DNA of 64,000 nucleotides from positions 18,692,001 through 18,756,000 of the forward strand of contig NC_134017.1 of assembly GCF_040712315.1 (NCBI RefSeq). The letters run 5' to 3'. The stretch is from Castanea sativa (taxonomy: Eukaryota; Streptophyta; Magnoliopsida; Fagales; Fagaceae). Positions 44,884 to 56,238 of this stretch are shown piece after piece; the first letter of the stretch is position 1, and each line of letters begins with the position of its first letter. The notes beneath the pieces are model-generated. The model worked only from the letters and a program-made list of their open reading frames with translations. It did no database searches and was not told the DNA's origin. A program made the translations under genes and the position numbers.

Positions 44884-45635
44884 TGTGTGGGGCAAAAGGA
44901 TCCTGGTGGGAACGTGGGCCTTTTGGGCCTTGTTAAGGAAGGCCGACCTGACCCTGGGGTTAGAGATTGTTGGTGCTATAGGTCGGCCTATACGCCGAGG
45001 ATCCGAGGATCCAGCCGAGGATGGTTTTCCCCTCGGACTGATATCAAAGAACCTGAGACTTCATGGTAAAGGTTAGGGAATGACACGGTCAAGACCAATG
45101 GTTAAAGGGAGAGAACCCTTGAATGTCCTAGAAGCGCCGATGTTGGAAGAATATCAAAGGTAAAGGCTGCTACCTCCACATTAAAGACCCTGCACCTACC
45201 ACCCTGGCCGCATTAATGAGGAAGTGACACTTAAACAGTGGAAGGGAAACTTCTAGTTACTGTTCAAAGGCACTAAGAAAAGAAATATCTAGGCTAAGGG
45301 AGGAATTGGGGGCAACACGTGGATAAAGTATTAAAAAGAGGAGTATTTAAGGAGGGACCTGGGACAGAAACAGGACGGAACTTTTTGTAACCTAAAAAGA
45401 AAAAGGAAAAAGAGAGAGATATAATATAAGAACAGCTCTCGGCTTACGTCCGAGGAGGCCTATTTACATTACTTCTTTTTGTTTCCAAGTACTTGCAATC
45501 TTTAGTTTGTCATTTCATCCTCATACACTTCTAACCTGGGTTTCAAGCCCACACTCTACAAATTCATATTGTTTAAGGCTCATTGGGCCTGAGCCCATAA
45601 CTGTTCTTGGGTCCAGGTGCAATTGTGCACTTACA
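44884..45635 (+). repeat. 3' LTR of element 2
   Basis: Starts TGTGTGGGGC and ends GCACTTACA, followed by the TTAAC duplication. It keeps CAG at several places where the 5' copy has CG or CGG (for example GGACAGAAACAGGAC against GGACGAAACGGGAC). Confidence 0.95.
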
Positions 45636-46229
45636 TTAACCTTAATTTGATTAGTATTAATTAATTTTATTTAATTTATACTTATATATGAAATGCTCCA
45701 CATAAATTTTTTGCCCTAGCCCGGGATATTGTTTGAAAGTTTTTTGTTCCTTTCATCAATTTCTCGACTGCATAACTTCATTATGGTAATTATGTATGCA
45801 AGAGAGCGTATAATTTGAATAGCCAATGGTAAATGTTGGAGCATTTTAATGTTTTATAATTAAAATTGATTTATAATACAATATAAATGTAAAGATGTGG
45901 AAGTTAATATTGAAAAATGAAAAATTAGTAAAAATGTTTAATCTCACGTTGAAAATGAGAAAAACTATTTTATTCTTTTTAATTATGGTGATTAATGAGC
46001 TAATATGTATTGATTAATGTTGAATCCGTTTTTCAAGTTAGAGACTTATAAAACTTAGACCAAATAGTGTTGTGTATTGTTTTTTTTTTTTTTTTCTCTC
46101 TTCAAATTAATAATATTTAAAATTATTATTCATTTTTTTATGTTATTTTTATTATTATTATTGTGCTTAATCTAAATAATGCTGTTTTTTTTTTCTCTTC
46201 AAATTAATAATCTATATATATATAACCGA
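45636..46229. other. AT-rich intergenic DNA right of element 2
   Basis: No gene recognised. T-runs at about 46,080-46,096 and a TA run near 46,212-46,222. Confidence 0.5.
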
Positions 46230-46605
46230 AGCCTTGCTAGCTCCACAAATTTCCACATCATCTTTCTGTTTTTTTTTTAATTCTTTTTAACATGTTATTA
46301 TATTAGAATTTATTAATTTATAACTCCAAACTATCCACAATTTTCCACATCATCTTTCTTTTTTTCTTTTTTTTATTCTTTTTAACATTTTATTATATTA
46401 GAATTTATCAATTTATAACTCCAAACTATACAACTCCCCAAGCCTTCACGTCACTTTTCTTTCTTTTTTTTCTTTTTTTTAATTCTTTTTAATGTTTTAT
46501 TACCCCAAGCCTTCACGTCACTTTTCTTTCTTTAAAAAAAAAATCCTTTTAATGTTTTATTTTTAGATTAGAATTTATCAATTTAGAACCCCAATACAAC
46601 TATAC
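46230..46605. repeat. Degenerate tandem repeat, about 4 units of 75-100 bp
   Basis: Successive units carry TCCACATCATCTTTCT or CTTCACGTCACTTTTCTTTC, then a T-rich run, TTCTTTTTAAYRTTTTATTA and TTAGAATTTATYAATTTA. The first two and last two units form two subtypes. Confidence 0.7.
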
Positions 46606-48533
46606 AACTCTCTTCAGCCTTCGCGTCAAAGTCAGAGTATTATACTCTAAACCTCTTTGTTTTCTAATAGACGCTGGCACCCTAAAACCCAAATCCTTCC
46701 GCCGCCGCCGTCGCCACCATGGATCACCGCCATTGCATCGATTTCTCTTTGCCTCTCCATCGTCGCTCAATCCAGCCCATCATATTCTATGTCGACAAAT
46801 TATTTTGAGGTAATTAAAACATGTTTTTTACTCTCCTTAATTTCTATATATTGCTCTCTCTCTATCCGCTTCAATTTTTCATGGAATTTTGTTAGTTTGT
46901 GGCTGTGGGTTGCTCTGGATTTAAGTTTTTTGTTTTTAATTTCATGGAATTTTGTTGGTTTGTGGTTGTGGGTTGCTTTGGATTTAAGTTTTTTTTTTCT
47001 TTGAAGATTTCCACTTTTTCTTCTTCTTCCTTTGTTGTCAAATCTGTGGCAAAGAAGAATCATGAAATTTTTATTATTAGATTTTCTTTTTTCCTTTTTT
47101 TTTTTAATGCAATTTTTATTGGATTTTTGGTTTCTTGGGATTCTTCTATTTGGTTTTAATTCTGGGTTTGTTTTAGTTGATATATAGTGTTCTTCTCATC
47201 TTCATTTTACATTGGTTTGGATTTTCTTTTTCCCTTTTTTTGGTTATGCAATTTTTATTGGATTTTTGGTTTCCTGGGATTCTTCTATTTGATTTCAATT
47301 CTTCATGGGATTCTTCTATTTGATTTACAATAACCATAAACATCTTACCAATTTTAATATATTATATTATGAACTATAACATCACGGTATAATATTATTC
47401 TAAACCATTCTCAATCAAGTTAAATTTATTTGATAATTTACAAAATTGCCGAATGATAAGATATACTTTTATATATTGCTAAAAGTATAATCAAACTTAG
47501 CTAATCAGAGTCGTTAGATTGCTGAATAAATTATATTACTTGAAAATCATACAAATTGTCAGACTGCTCGCTGCTCATTTTTTCTTTGTCGCATGCCGTC
47601 ATCTACTCCTGCAATCGTTGATGTTTATCAATGCCACCACCAAGGTTTGATACTTTCCTCTACCTTTTTATTTTTATTTTGTTCATCTCTGCCCATTCAC
47701 TAGGGTTTCTCATTTTGGAACTGTTGTTTGTCTCTAAATTATGGACCTCTTTCATTGTAATTTTGGATGGTTATTGCTTCATTTTGAATGAAATTTCTTG
47801 AATTTGTTGCAAACCTTGATAGGTATTGCTTAATGAAAAGTTATATGTCTCCATGGCCATTACTCTTGCACATGGAGGGGCAAGTCCATATGACTTCAAC
47901 CTTTTTTTTTCTTTTTTTTTTTTCTTTTTTATCTATGATATTTAGTTATTTATTTTGTTCATGAGTTATTGTGCTTTCAGGTTTCTCAGAAATCACTCAC
48001 AAGGCAACAGAATTCATCCTTCGGCTCTAGGGATTCCATTTCCTACACACTCTTAGATGCAACAGTCAGCATTCTTAAATCCAATTGGCAAAGCAGGATT
48101 TAAATCAGTAGATAAGCTCTTAGTGGCTTACAAACCTTGAAAGAGGAAGTTTTTTTTGGCAACATGTAAAACCCAAAAATCTAGGGCCTTGTATGTCCAT
48201 GAAGAAGGCTATCAATTTTATTTCCAAGACATCATATCTGCTTGCTTCTACGATAGATATGTCTGATTATAAACTCATTGAGAAGAATGTTGTTTTATAA
48301 TTGCCATCATTTGAGACTTTTTTTTAATAACTAAATTGATATCAATGTGTTCCTACTTTCTATTGAATCTTCTTGAGTTAAGATTTTTACTAATTACAGT
48401 AAATTAGGCGTTACAAAAAAAATTAGGTGTTAAGATTTTTACTAATTACATGGTTTTTTACTTCTAAAAAAAAGTCATTCTATCTGGTATCTCAAAAAAA
48501 AAAAAAAAGTCTTACAAAACAAATTGGGTGAAA
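46606..48533 (+). other. Unrecognised gene-like fragment with repeated intron-like sequence
   Basis: A leader-like segment (46,620-46,810) has a CCGCCGCCGCCGTCGCCACCATGG phrase split around an ATG at 46,719, a 29-codon frame, and a GTAATT that could be a splice donor. Downstream are T-rich, intron-like sequences with internal duplications: a period near 62 bp at 46,879-46,995, and two copies about 137 bp apart at 47,078-47,165 and 47,217-47,305. Exon-like islands occur near 47,590-47,645 and 47,980-48,140 (after TTTCAG). I recognise no protein. It could be a non-coding transcript gene, a decayed gene, or captured fragments in a transposon. Confidence 0.35.
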
Positions 48534-48538
48534 TTTAT

Positions 48539-49299
48539 TGTGGGGAGTAAAAGGACCTAAGCGGGCATTTGGGTCTTTGGGCTCTAGCAAGGAGGGCCGA
48601 TCTGTTCTTGAGCTAAGAATCTGTTAGTACTGCGAATCGGCCCATACGCCAAGGGTCCGAGGACACATCCGAGGGTGAGTTTCTCCTCGGACAGACCCAA
48701 GATAACTTGGAGATTCACTACGAAGGGCAAGGCAGAATTCCGAAAAGACTGTTGGTTAAGAGGGGGAAACCCTGAACTTTCTAGATACACCGGTGTTAGA
48801 AAAATATCATGAGTAAAGGCTGCCACCTCCACATTAAAGACTCTACACCTACCTCCCTGGCCGCATTAATGGGGAAGTGACCCTTGAACAATAGAATTGA
48901 AACTTCTGGTCACTATTTAAAGGCACTAAGAGAAGAAATATCTAGGGGGGAGGGGGTTTGAGCAACACGTGGATAAAGTATTAGGAAAAGAAGTATTTAA
49001 GGGAGGTGAAGGCCAAAGAAAAGAGGAGGCCAATTTGTAACCAAAAAAGAAATTAAGAGTTGTAATCTTTAAGAAAGAAAGAGAAATAATACAGAAGTAG
49101 TCCTCGGCTCACGTCCAGGGAGGTCCATCTGCAATTATCATTCATTATTTACAAGTGTTTGCACACTATAGTTTGTTATCAAGTTCTCAGTACTTCTAAT
49201 CTAGATTTCAAGCCCACACTCTACAAATTTCATTGTTTAAGGCTCATTGGGCCTGAGCCCATAATAGTCTTTGGATCCAGGTGCAATTGTGCACTTATA
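48539..49299 (+). repeat. 5' LTR of element 3
   Basis: Starts TGTGGGGAGTAAAAGG and ends GCACTTATA (TA in place of CA). Close to 56239-56992. Related to the LTR of element 2 by the same internal order, but clearly diverged. Confidence 0.93.
48994..49001 (+). promoter_or_regulatory. LTR TATA-like box, element 3
   Basis: TATTTAAG with ACACGTGG about 27 bp upstream (48,966), as in the other two elements. Confidence 0.5.
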
Positions 49300-49301
49300 A
49301 T

Positions 49302-49322
49302 TGGCGCTGTCTGTGAGAATCT
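49302..49322 (+). promoter_or_regulatory. Primer binding site of element 3
   Basis: TGGCGCTGTCTGTGAGAA, 2 nt after the LTR. It is the tRNA-Asp-like site seen in the other elements with one change (GCC to GCT). Confidence 0.65.
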
Positions 49323-49345
49323 AGTCTGGAAGAAACTGGGATACT

Positions 49346-51205
49346 ATGGCAGGCGTAGGTTCACACCATGTAGAATCTCAAGGATCACAACCGGAGGATC
49401 TTTTTGAGCGTCTTGAGTGTCGAATGGATTGAGAGGGAAGCGTCCATACAGAATACCCTAGGGCTAGCCATACTCATGGCGGGGGTAGCACCACCCACGA
49501 GGATGGTGCTAAAGCCATGCAGAAGGAGATTAATCGTTTGAAAAGAAAACTGCGCCGCGCCAGACGTAAGCCTTCACCGTCCTCATCTAATCCTTCTTCA
49601 GTGGAGGTCCGGGGAGGTAGTTACAGCTCCAGGTCATGCTCATCCCCCAACGCAATATCCTCTTGTGAGGAGGACGACCTGCCAGCTCGCAGACACAAGA
49701 AACTTCCTTCCAGGGGCTTGGGGAACGATGCTATGAGTCGGGCGTTGCACCAACTCTCCAAATCTCCATTCTCACGGAGGATTGAGAAGGGGAGGCTCCC
49801 CAAGAGGTTCACCCAGCCCACCTTTACCATCTACAATGGCCGGACTGATCCGGTGGAGCACGTGAGTCACTTTAACCAGAGGATGGCAGTGCACTCTCAC
49901 AACGAGACCCTGATGTGTAAAGTTTTCCCCTCTAGCTTGGGACCTGTTGCTATGAGGTGGTTCAACGGCCTTAAATCGGGGTCTGTAGGTTCGTTTGGAG
50001 AGCTTACTAGAGCATTCGCTTCGCGGTTTATTACGTGTAGCAGAGTGTCTCGGCCATTGGACTCGCTGTTATCCATGACCATGAGGGAAGGGGAGACATT
50101 GAAAGCATACTCCGACCGGTACTGGGAGATGTTTAATGAGATAGATGGTGATTTCGATGAGGTGACGCTCAATACCTTTAAGGTAGGCCTTCCTACTGAT
50201 CACGACTTGAGGAAGTCCTTGACCAAAAAGCCCGTCTGCAGCGTACGTTGCCTCATGGATCGTATTGATGAATACAAAAGGGTAGAGGAAGACCAACAGC
50301 AAGGAAAGGGTAAGGAGAAGGTTATCCCGCAAGAGAGAAGGGATTTCAGGTCGGACAGATACCGCAACAACAAGCCGAGAAGGGATTACGTCGGTCAATC
50401 CGGCTCGGCAGCACCTCAGATCGTGAACACTGTGTTCCGAGAACCAGTACACCAATTACTGGAGAAAGTTCGTAAAGAGCCCTTTTTCAGGTGGCCTAGT
50501 AAGATGGCAGGAGACCCCGCAAAGAGGAATCAGAACCTCTTTTGTCAGTACCATCAGGACGTGGGCCCCACTACCGAGAATTGTCGGACCCTTTGGAACC
50601 ACTTGGAGCAACTTGTCAGTGAAGGAAAACTGAAGCAGCACCTGTGTCAACCTAATGGGCAGGGCAGTCAATCTGGCTCAAACAATCAGAAGAATAATCC
50701 ATCTCGGCCGGCATTGGGAACAATTAACGTTATCTTCGCTGCACTTGGTAGGACCGAAGAGGGAGGCTCTAGGCCGAAGAGGTTAAAGGTGAATTTACCT
50801 GTCTTGAAATTTTCAGAGGAGGATAAGGTTGGTACCATTCAACCCCATGACGATGCTTTTGTGGTCACTCTTAGAATAGAGAATTATGATGTGAAAAGGG
50901 TGATGATTGATCAGGGTAGTGGTGCAGATATCATGTACCCTGATTTATTTAAGGGGATAAGGTTGAAGCTGGAAGATCTTACTCCTTATGACTCGTCACT
51001 CATAAGCTTTGAAGGAAAGACCGTTGTGCCGAAGGGACAGATTCGTTTGCCCATTCAATCCGGCTCAGAAACGGTTGAGGTGGATTTCATTGTGGTTGAG
51101 GCCGATTTCATTGTGGTTGAGGCCGAGTACGAAGCAGTCTTGGTGGGCATGCACATGGTACATAGGATGGGTGGAAAGGAAGTCCATGCGTTCTCGGACT
51201 CCTAG
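49346..51205 (+). pseudogene. Gag-protease-RNase H fusion of element 3 (RT deleted)
   Basis: One frame from the gag ATG at 49346 (MAGVGSHHVESQGSQPEDLF), broken only by a TGA at 49430. It is then open from about 49,433 to a TAG at 51203. Gag has the usual core (FTQPTFTIYNGRTDPVEHV, MFNEIDGDFDEV) and a CCHC-like CQYHQDVGPTTENC. Protease shows VMIDQGSGADIMYPDLF. After the protease motif VDFIVVEA, a 21-bp unit is duplicated (FIVVEADFIVVEA). The frame then enters EYEAVLVGMHMVHRMGG of the second RNase H, skipping the RT and native RNase H. The final TAG stands where element 1 has Gln (SDSQLVV). This copy shows that gag and protease share one reading frame in this family. Confidence 0.82.
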
Positions 51206-52697
51206 TTAGTGGTCGGCCAGGTCATGGGGACCATGGAGGCTAGGGACCCAAGAATGCAAGAATACTTGGCCCAGGTCAAATGTCAGCAAGCTAAATTCGA
51301 TTCTTTGTCTTGTCTCACATCTCTAGGAGTGGAAACACCCATACAGATTCTTTGGCCACGTTAGCAACGTCTTCGGCTCAGGGTTTGCCCAGGATTATCC
51401 TCGTGGAGGATTTGCTAGAGCCAACTCTTATCGCTGTCAACGCAGCTCGCATCCATCTGATAAGGCCTGGGCCTAGTTGGATTGACCTGGTCATATCTTT
51501 TCTTAAGAACGACATCCTTCCTAAGGACAAGTTTGAAGCAGATAAGATACGTCAAAAGGCGCCACGTTTCTGGTTGTCCGAGGACCAGAAACTGTATAAG
51601 CGATCCTTCTCAGGACCATACTTGTTATGTGTGCACCCTGAATCAACGGAAGCACTTCTGGAAGAACTGCATGAAGGGATTTGTGGGAGCCACACCGGAG
51701 GAAGATCCTTAGCCCACAGAGCTCTGACTCAGGGTTATTGGTGGCCCAATATGCAGAGAGAGGCTCAGGACTATGCCTGAAAATGTGATCAATGCTAGAG
51801 GTTTGCCCTAATATTCATCAACCTGGAGGGGTTCTCAACCCTCTCTCCAATCCTTGGCCTTTCACACAATGGGGATTGGACATAGTGGGGCCATTTTCGA
51901 GGGCTGCAGGAAACAAAAGATGGCTTCTCGTGGGGACAGACTACTTCACTAAATGGGTTGAGGTCGAGCCCTTAGCAAATATCAGAGACGTTGATTCCAA
52001 GAAGTTTGTCTGGAAAAACATCGTCACTAGATTCGGTATACCACACACACTTATCTCGGACAATGGCGTTCAATTCGACAGCAAGGCTTTTAGGAAATAT
52101 TGTGGTGATATGGGCATCATAAATAGATACTCCATCCCAGCTTATCCTCAGGGAAATGGGCAAGCCGAGGCTGTTAACAAGGTCATAGTCAGTGGGCTCA
52201 AGAAAAGGTTGGACGATGCGAAAGGTAGATGGGTAGAAGAACTCCCACATGTTCTATGGATGTATCGGACTACACCGCACAGGTCCACGGGGGAAATGCC
52301 ATTCTCTATGACTTATGGAGCTGAGGCGGTGATACCTCTGGAATCTGGTTTTCCCACCCTAAAGACGAGTTTTTTTAGTCCGAGAATAACGATGGCCTCC
52401 CCGGAGAAAGGCCTGGATTTAGTTGAGGAACGGCGCGAGGCACTATGGTCCAAATGGCTTATTATCAACGAAGCTTAAACGGGATATGATGCCCACGTGA
52501 AGCTAAGGCCACTCGCACCTGGGATCTTGTACTAAGAAAAGTTGTGGGTGCTTCTAAGAACCCACTGGGGTAAGCTAGGACCAAACCTGGGAAGGCCCCT
52601 ATCGCATTGTTTCAAGCAGGCATAGTGGTCATATCGCTAGCCTGACCTAGATGAAAGAATTGTACCACGCCCATGGAATATAAATAACCTTCGAAGG
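51206..52697 (+). pseudogene. RNase H end and integrase of element 3
   Basis: After a frameshift the RNase H tail (SGNTHTDSLATLATSS) and zinc-binding part (ELHEGICGSHTGGRSLAHRA) lie in one frame to a TGA at 51778. The catalytic core is open in another frame at 51792-52478 and shows the Asp, Asp, Glu residues in GLDIVGPF, LISDNGVQF and GNGQAEAVNK. The C-terminal part to about 52,697 is out of frame. Confidence 0.8.
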
Positions 52698-52754
52698 TAT
52701 TATTATTAATAAAATGTGCTTTTGTTAGTTAACAGTTCAAAGTTATAAATACCT

Positions 52755-53015
52755 CTTGGGCTTACAGTTACTATTCTTAAGTGTCAAACAGAAACTTGGT
52801 TAAGTGTGGTCCTCGGACCACAAACGTTGTGAAAATTGATATCTTATCATTTGTTAAACAGAACCTTAGTTATGCCGGGTCCTCAGACCTCCTACTTTGG
52901 GGAAATTAACATTTGAAGTTACTATTCTTAAGTGTCAAACAGAAACTTGGTTAAGTATGGTCCTCGGACCACAAACCTTGTGGAAATTGATATCTTATCA
53001 TTTGTTAAACAGAAC
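52755..53015 (+). repeat. Subrepeat of element 3 (about 2 units)
   Basis: Two copies of the 151-bp unit with GTCCTCGGACCACAAAC at about 52,810 and 52,960. These are the same dimeric unit as in element 2, in its unamplified state. Confidence 0.88.
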
Positions 53016-53535
53016 CTTGATATCTTATTATTTAGACATTGTTCTTATTCTTATCACATATTTTGTGGAAGTCAAATGCTTTACCATTTGTTAAATTGGA
53101 TCTTAAGGTAAGCAGCTGTAAATATCGAAACAAAGATTCTGTAAGGTATGATCTTTGAACCTTACACTCTACTAAAATTGATATCTCGGATTACAAAGTT
53201 TAACTATCATGTGGGCTTTCTAAGTAAGGCACTGCATACATCTAAGCTAAGTTAGTTTTTGCCAGATTCTTGAATGATATACTTTGCAAAGCAAGTGTGC
53301 ATATGGGTGTTTAAAATTTATAATTGTTTAATTGAGTGGAGTTAAACTTATTTATTCTGTTCTTCCTTTAACTATGTGTTAGTGAGAACTTTCATGACAA
53401 ATCACAAAAAGAATAAAGTAAAATAAATACAACTTGAATAAAGGTTGAATAAACATTGTTCTTCATTAGTTATAAGCAAAATACATCATTATTTGAAGAA
53501 AACTGCAAAGTACAGGAAAAATCCTATGCTAGGCC
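53016..53535. other. Spacer between subrepeats and antisense gene, element 3
   Basis: Non-coding; it corresponds to 41,331-41,848 of element 2 and 7,553-8,037 of element 1. It should contain the 3' ends of both the pol transcript and the antisense transcript. Confidence 0.55.
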
Positions 53536-55783
53536 CTAAGCTTTGGGAGGGGGGTCTTGGAAGGAACTGCTGCCAGCCTCTATGCTCTTCAGCTCCATCT
53601 CAAAGGCAGACAAGACTCGTTTCCCTTTGTCTGTTGGAGGAAGGATAGGCTCCACGTTCTGGTTTGGCTCCTGCTCGGCAGCTTCACACCCGTCCTTCTC
53701 TTTATGGGAACCTTCAGGTTCTATAGGATCAGGAACGAGTTCTAGCACCACGGGAGGAAGGGCAGGAGAGGCAACAACAAGAGGGTCTTCTATCTCCTGT
53801 ATGTCTAGGGGAAGCTAAATGTTCTCAGGCTTCCTCAGCTCTGAAGCTTGAGGAACCCCTGCTGCGTTCAAGGCCTCTCCCCAGACCTGTTGACAATACT
53901 CTCGGCACAAGGTCGCGAAGGCTTCTGTCAACTGTTCCTGCATTGCAGTTACTCCCTCCTCGATACCGGCCTCGCTTGGGCCGGCCTCCAATGAGCGCTT
54001 GTGGGTGCGAGCCTCCTCCTTCATCCGCGTAAGCTCCTTCTCCAAATCAGAGCGTACCCGTTGGGCTTGGGAGATCTCGTCGTCCTTTTGGCGAAGAAGC
54101 TTACGTTGCCCCTCCACTTAGTTCTCCATCGTCCTTAAGCTAGCCTCGGCACCATCTTTCTCTCTTTTTAGATCGGCCAGCTGCGATGTGATCTTCCCAT
54201 TTTCTACTAGGGCCTAGCGTAGGGACCTTTCTTTCTCTTTCCGTAGCTCTTGCTCTATTCCAGCTCGCTTCCGAGAATCCTCCACGAACTTCTCGGTCGC
54301 GAAAACTTCTTGGATGGCCTGCAAAAAATGTTAGGGGGTTAAATGTGATAAAGTGTTTACAAATGAACCTAGAGTATAAGTGTGAGGTGGAACTTACCAG
54401 AGCTAAATTCCTTTTCAATGACAGGAACAGCTGCGGTTGGCTCATCTTCTCCAAGGCTTCCATGTCCTTAGGCAGCAGAAGAGGACGCTCCAACGCCTCG
54501 GCCAGGTGGAGGGCATGGCCTTGTTGGAACAGCCTGATGTTGGACTGAAAGGGAATTGGCGCTCCATCCAGTCTCAGTTCGGGAGACCACATAGCTGGTG
54601 CTCGGCGCACCTCGGCCACGTCTTTGATCTCGCCGCTTTCAACCGAACAGGCGCGCCCTTTGCCCTTGTTCAGCTTCTGCTGCTGAGTCGGCGGTGGCTG
54701 CTGTTTCGCCTTCTTTGGCTTCTCGCCACCAGCCCTCGGCCTCCACCTTCCTTTTCTTCTTCTGGATCGTCGGTAGGAGGCTTGGGGTCGGCTGGAGGAG
54801 GGGGTGGTGGCAAGGCAGGGGGAGCTTGGGATCCCCTCGTCCCCTTTTTGGCAACTTTCTCCCCTCTCGCGGTCAGGAGGTCCTTAAGCACATCCATGTC
54901 CTCTTCAATAGAGCTGTCGTCTGGACGTGCTATCACTAGACCGGCTATCCCAGAGGTCTCGGCGGCTTCCTTTTCCTCGTCAGAGAGGACGACAAATGGG
55001 CTTCCACGAGGCCTTTGGACGTCCTCAAGTTGAAAGTTGTTTATCTCCTCGTCCAACGTGTTCGACGAAGACACTTGCTCCTCTGGGACAACTGTTGCCT
55101 AAGAGTGCGTGGTGAGGGGAATTACCGCAATGGGCTGTGTGTACACCAAAACAGACAAACATGGTCAGATTTGTAGGAAATGTAATAAACTAAAGTTAAA
55201 ATGCTTAGTAAGCGTAAGTGGACATTTAAACATGTTTAGATGGAGCTATGGGGAGGGAAGTTAGATCCTAAGGAGTCACACCTGGATCTCCCCACTCGAC
55301 TGGGCAGTGGGGGCCGTCGTGCCAGTTGCCTGAGGCAATGAGGTAGTCGTCCTTCATGCCTTTATTGGACTTAGGCAGACAAGAAATCAACCTAACTACG
55401 CTAGAGCGGGACTTGATGTAATAGCCTACCCTAGTAAGTTTATGGCATTCGTACATAAAGGCGACGTCATGCTAGGTAAGGTTCAGACCCATCTGCTCGT
55501 TTAGAGCATCGACGCTTCCTAAGACTCTAAAGACGTTGGGAGCACACTGGTCAGGACACAACCGGTGGTTGCGAAGGTATTCCCTGGTCATGCTTCTCAT
55601 AGGGAGGGTCATCCCACCTTCTATGAAGGCAATCATGGGAATGATAACCTCTCCCGTTTTCCTAGACCCAGCCACGGCTTTCGCCGGACAGTATCTTAAA
55701 CCTACGTCGCTGGGAATGTGGTATTTGGCTCTGAAACCTTCCATCCTAGCGGCGGTGTCAAATAAACACTTAAATCTACCCAT
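53536..55783 (-). pseudogene. Antisense gene (aORF) of Tat element 3, internally deleted
   Basis: Exon 1 is 55783-55282 (502 bp, as in element 1), with a donor GTGTGACT and a GTAAGT 103 nt before the ATG. A TAG replaces the same conserved Trp that is TGA in element 1. The first part of exon 2, including its splice acceptor and the LSHCNVADLNR domain, is missing: intron-like sequence joins directly to sequence near VIPLTTHS at about 55,137. The rest of exon 2 runs to 54398 with the acidic and Pro-rich parts and a frameshift near 54,740. The intron is 54397-54322 (GTAAGTT donor, TTGCAG acceptor). Exon 3 is 54318-53536 and is coiled coil with two or more stops. Not functional. Confidence 0.75.
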
Positions 55784-56223
55784 CAGAAAGGAACGAAAGA
55801 CAAAGTTTTAAGGGAAAGAATGGTTAAGATGGAAGCCGAGGACAGGATCTGAGGAGAATGGGTTAAAGAAAAGAATAGGAACTTACAAGTTTGAAGTTGT
55901 GCGAGTTTCCACGGATTTCTGCAGAGAAAAGGTGATTACTAATGTTTTGATGGGACGTGCGGAAAGCGGCCTTGAAATTGCATTCGTCCCGCCCAAATTT
56001 TCAGGGGGTAACAAGGGCCGTTAGATGCTCATCTTACCATTGAATGTGGGGGACAAGGTGTAACTTACGGTAATAAATGCGCGCATTTTTGAAATTAAAA
56101 CCGCCAAGTGGCATCCTCTGGAACACGAAACGATCTCCACACGCGCAGTTATTTACAAAACGTGTGGGGTAAGTTCTCGTTGGATCAAAACCCTATTTAT
56201 CTCATCGGATGTTGAAAAATAGA

Positions 56224-56238
56224 GTTTTGAGGGGCTAT
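56224..56238 (+). promoter_or_regulatory. Polypurine tract of element 3
   Basis: GTTTTGAGGGGCTAT directly before the TGTGGGG start of the 3' LTR. Confidence 0.82.

Larger units (their letters stand above)
30106..45635 (+). mobile_element. Ty3/gypsy Tat-lineage LTR retrotransposon, element 2
   Basis: Full-length element of 15.5 kb with LTRs at 30106-30853 and 44884-45635 and a perfect duplication TTAAC (30101-30105, 45636-45640). The order is primer site, gag, protease, RT, dual RNase H, integrase, about 34 tandem subrepeats over 5 kb, antisense gene, polypurine tract and 3' LTR. The LTRs differ at only a handful of places, and many of those are single-base losses or A to G changes at CAG. 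The element therefore looks young, which conflicts with its many frameshifts in gag and pol; see the findings on likely consensus error. Confidence 0.93.

Noticed and set aside
46657..47159. ORFs of 86-115 residues
   Set aside because: T-rich, intron-like sequence with internal duplications; the hydrophobic residues come from TTT and TTG runs. Kept only as part of the uncertain gene-like region.
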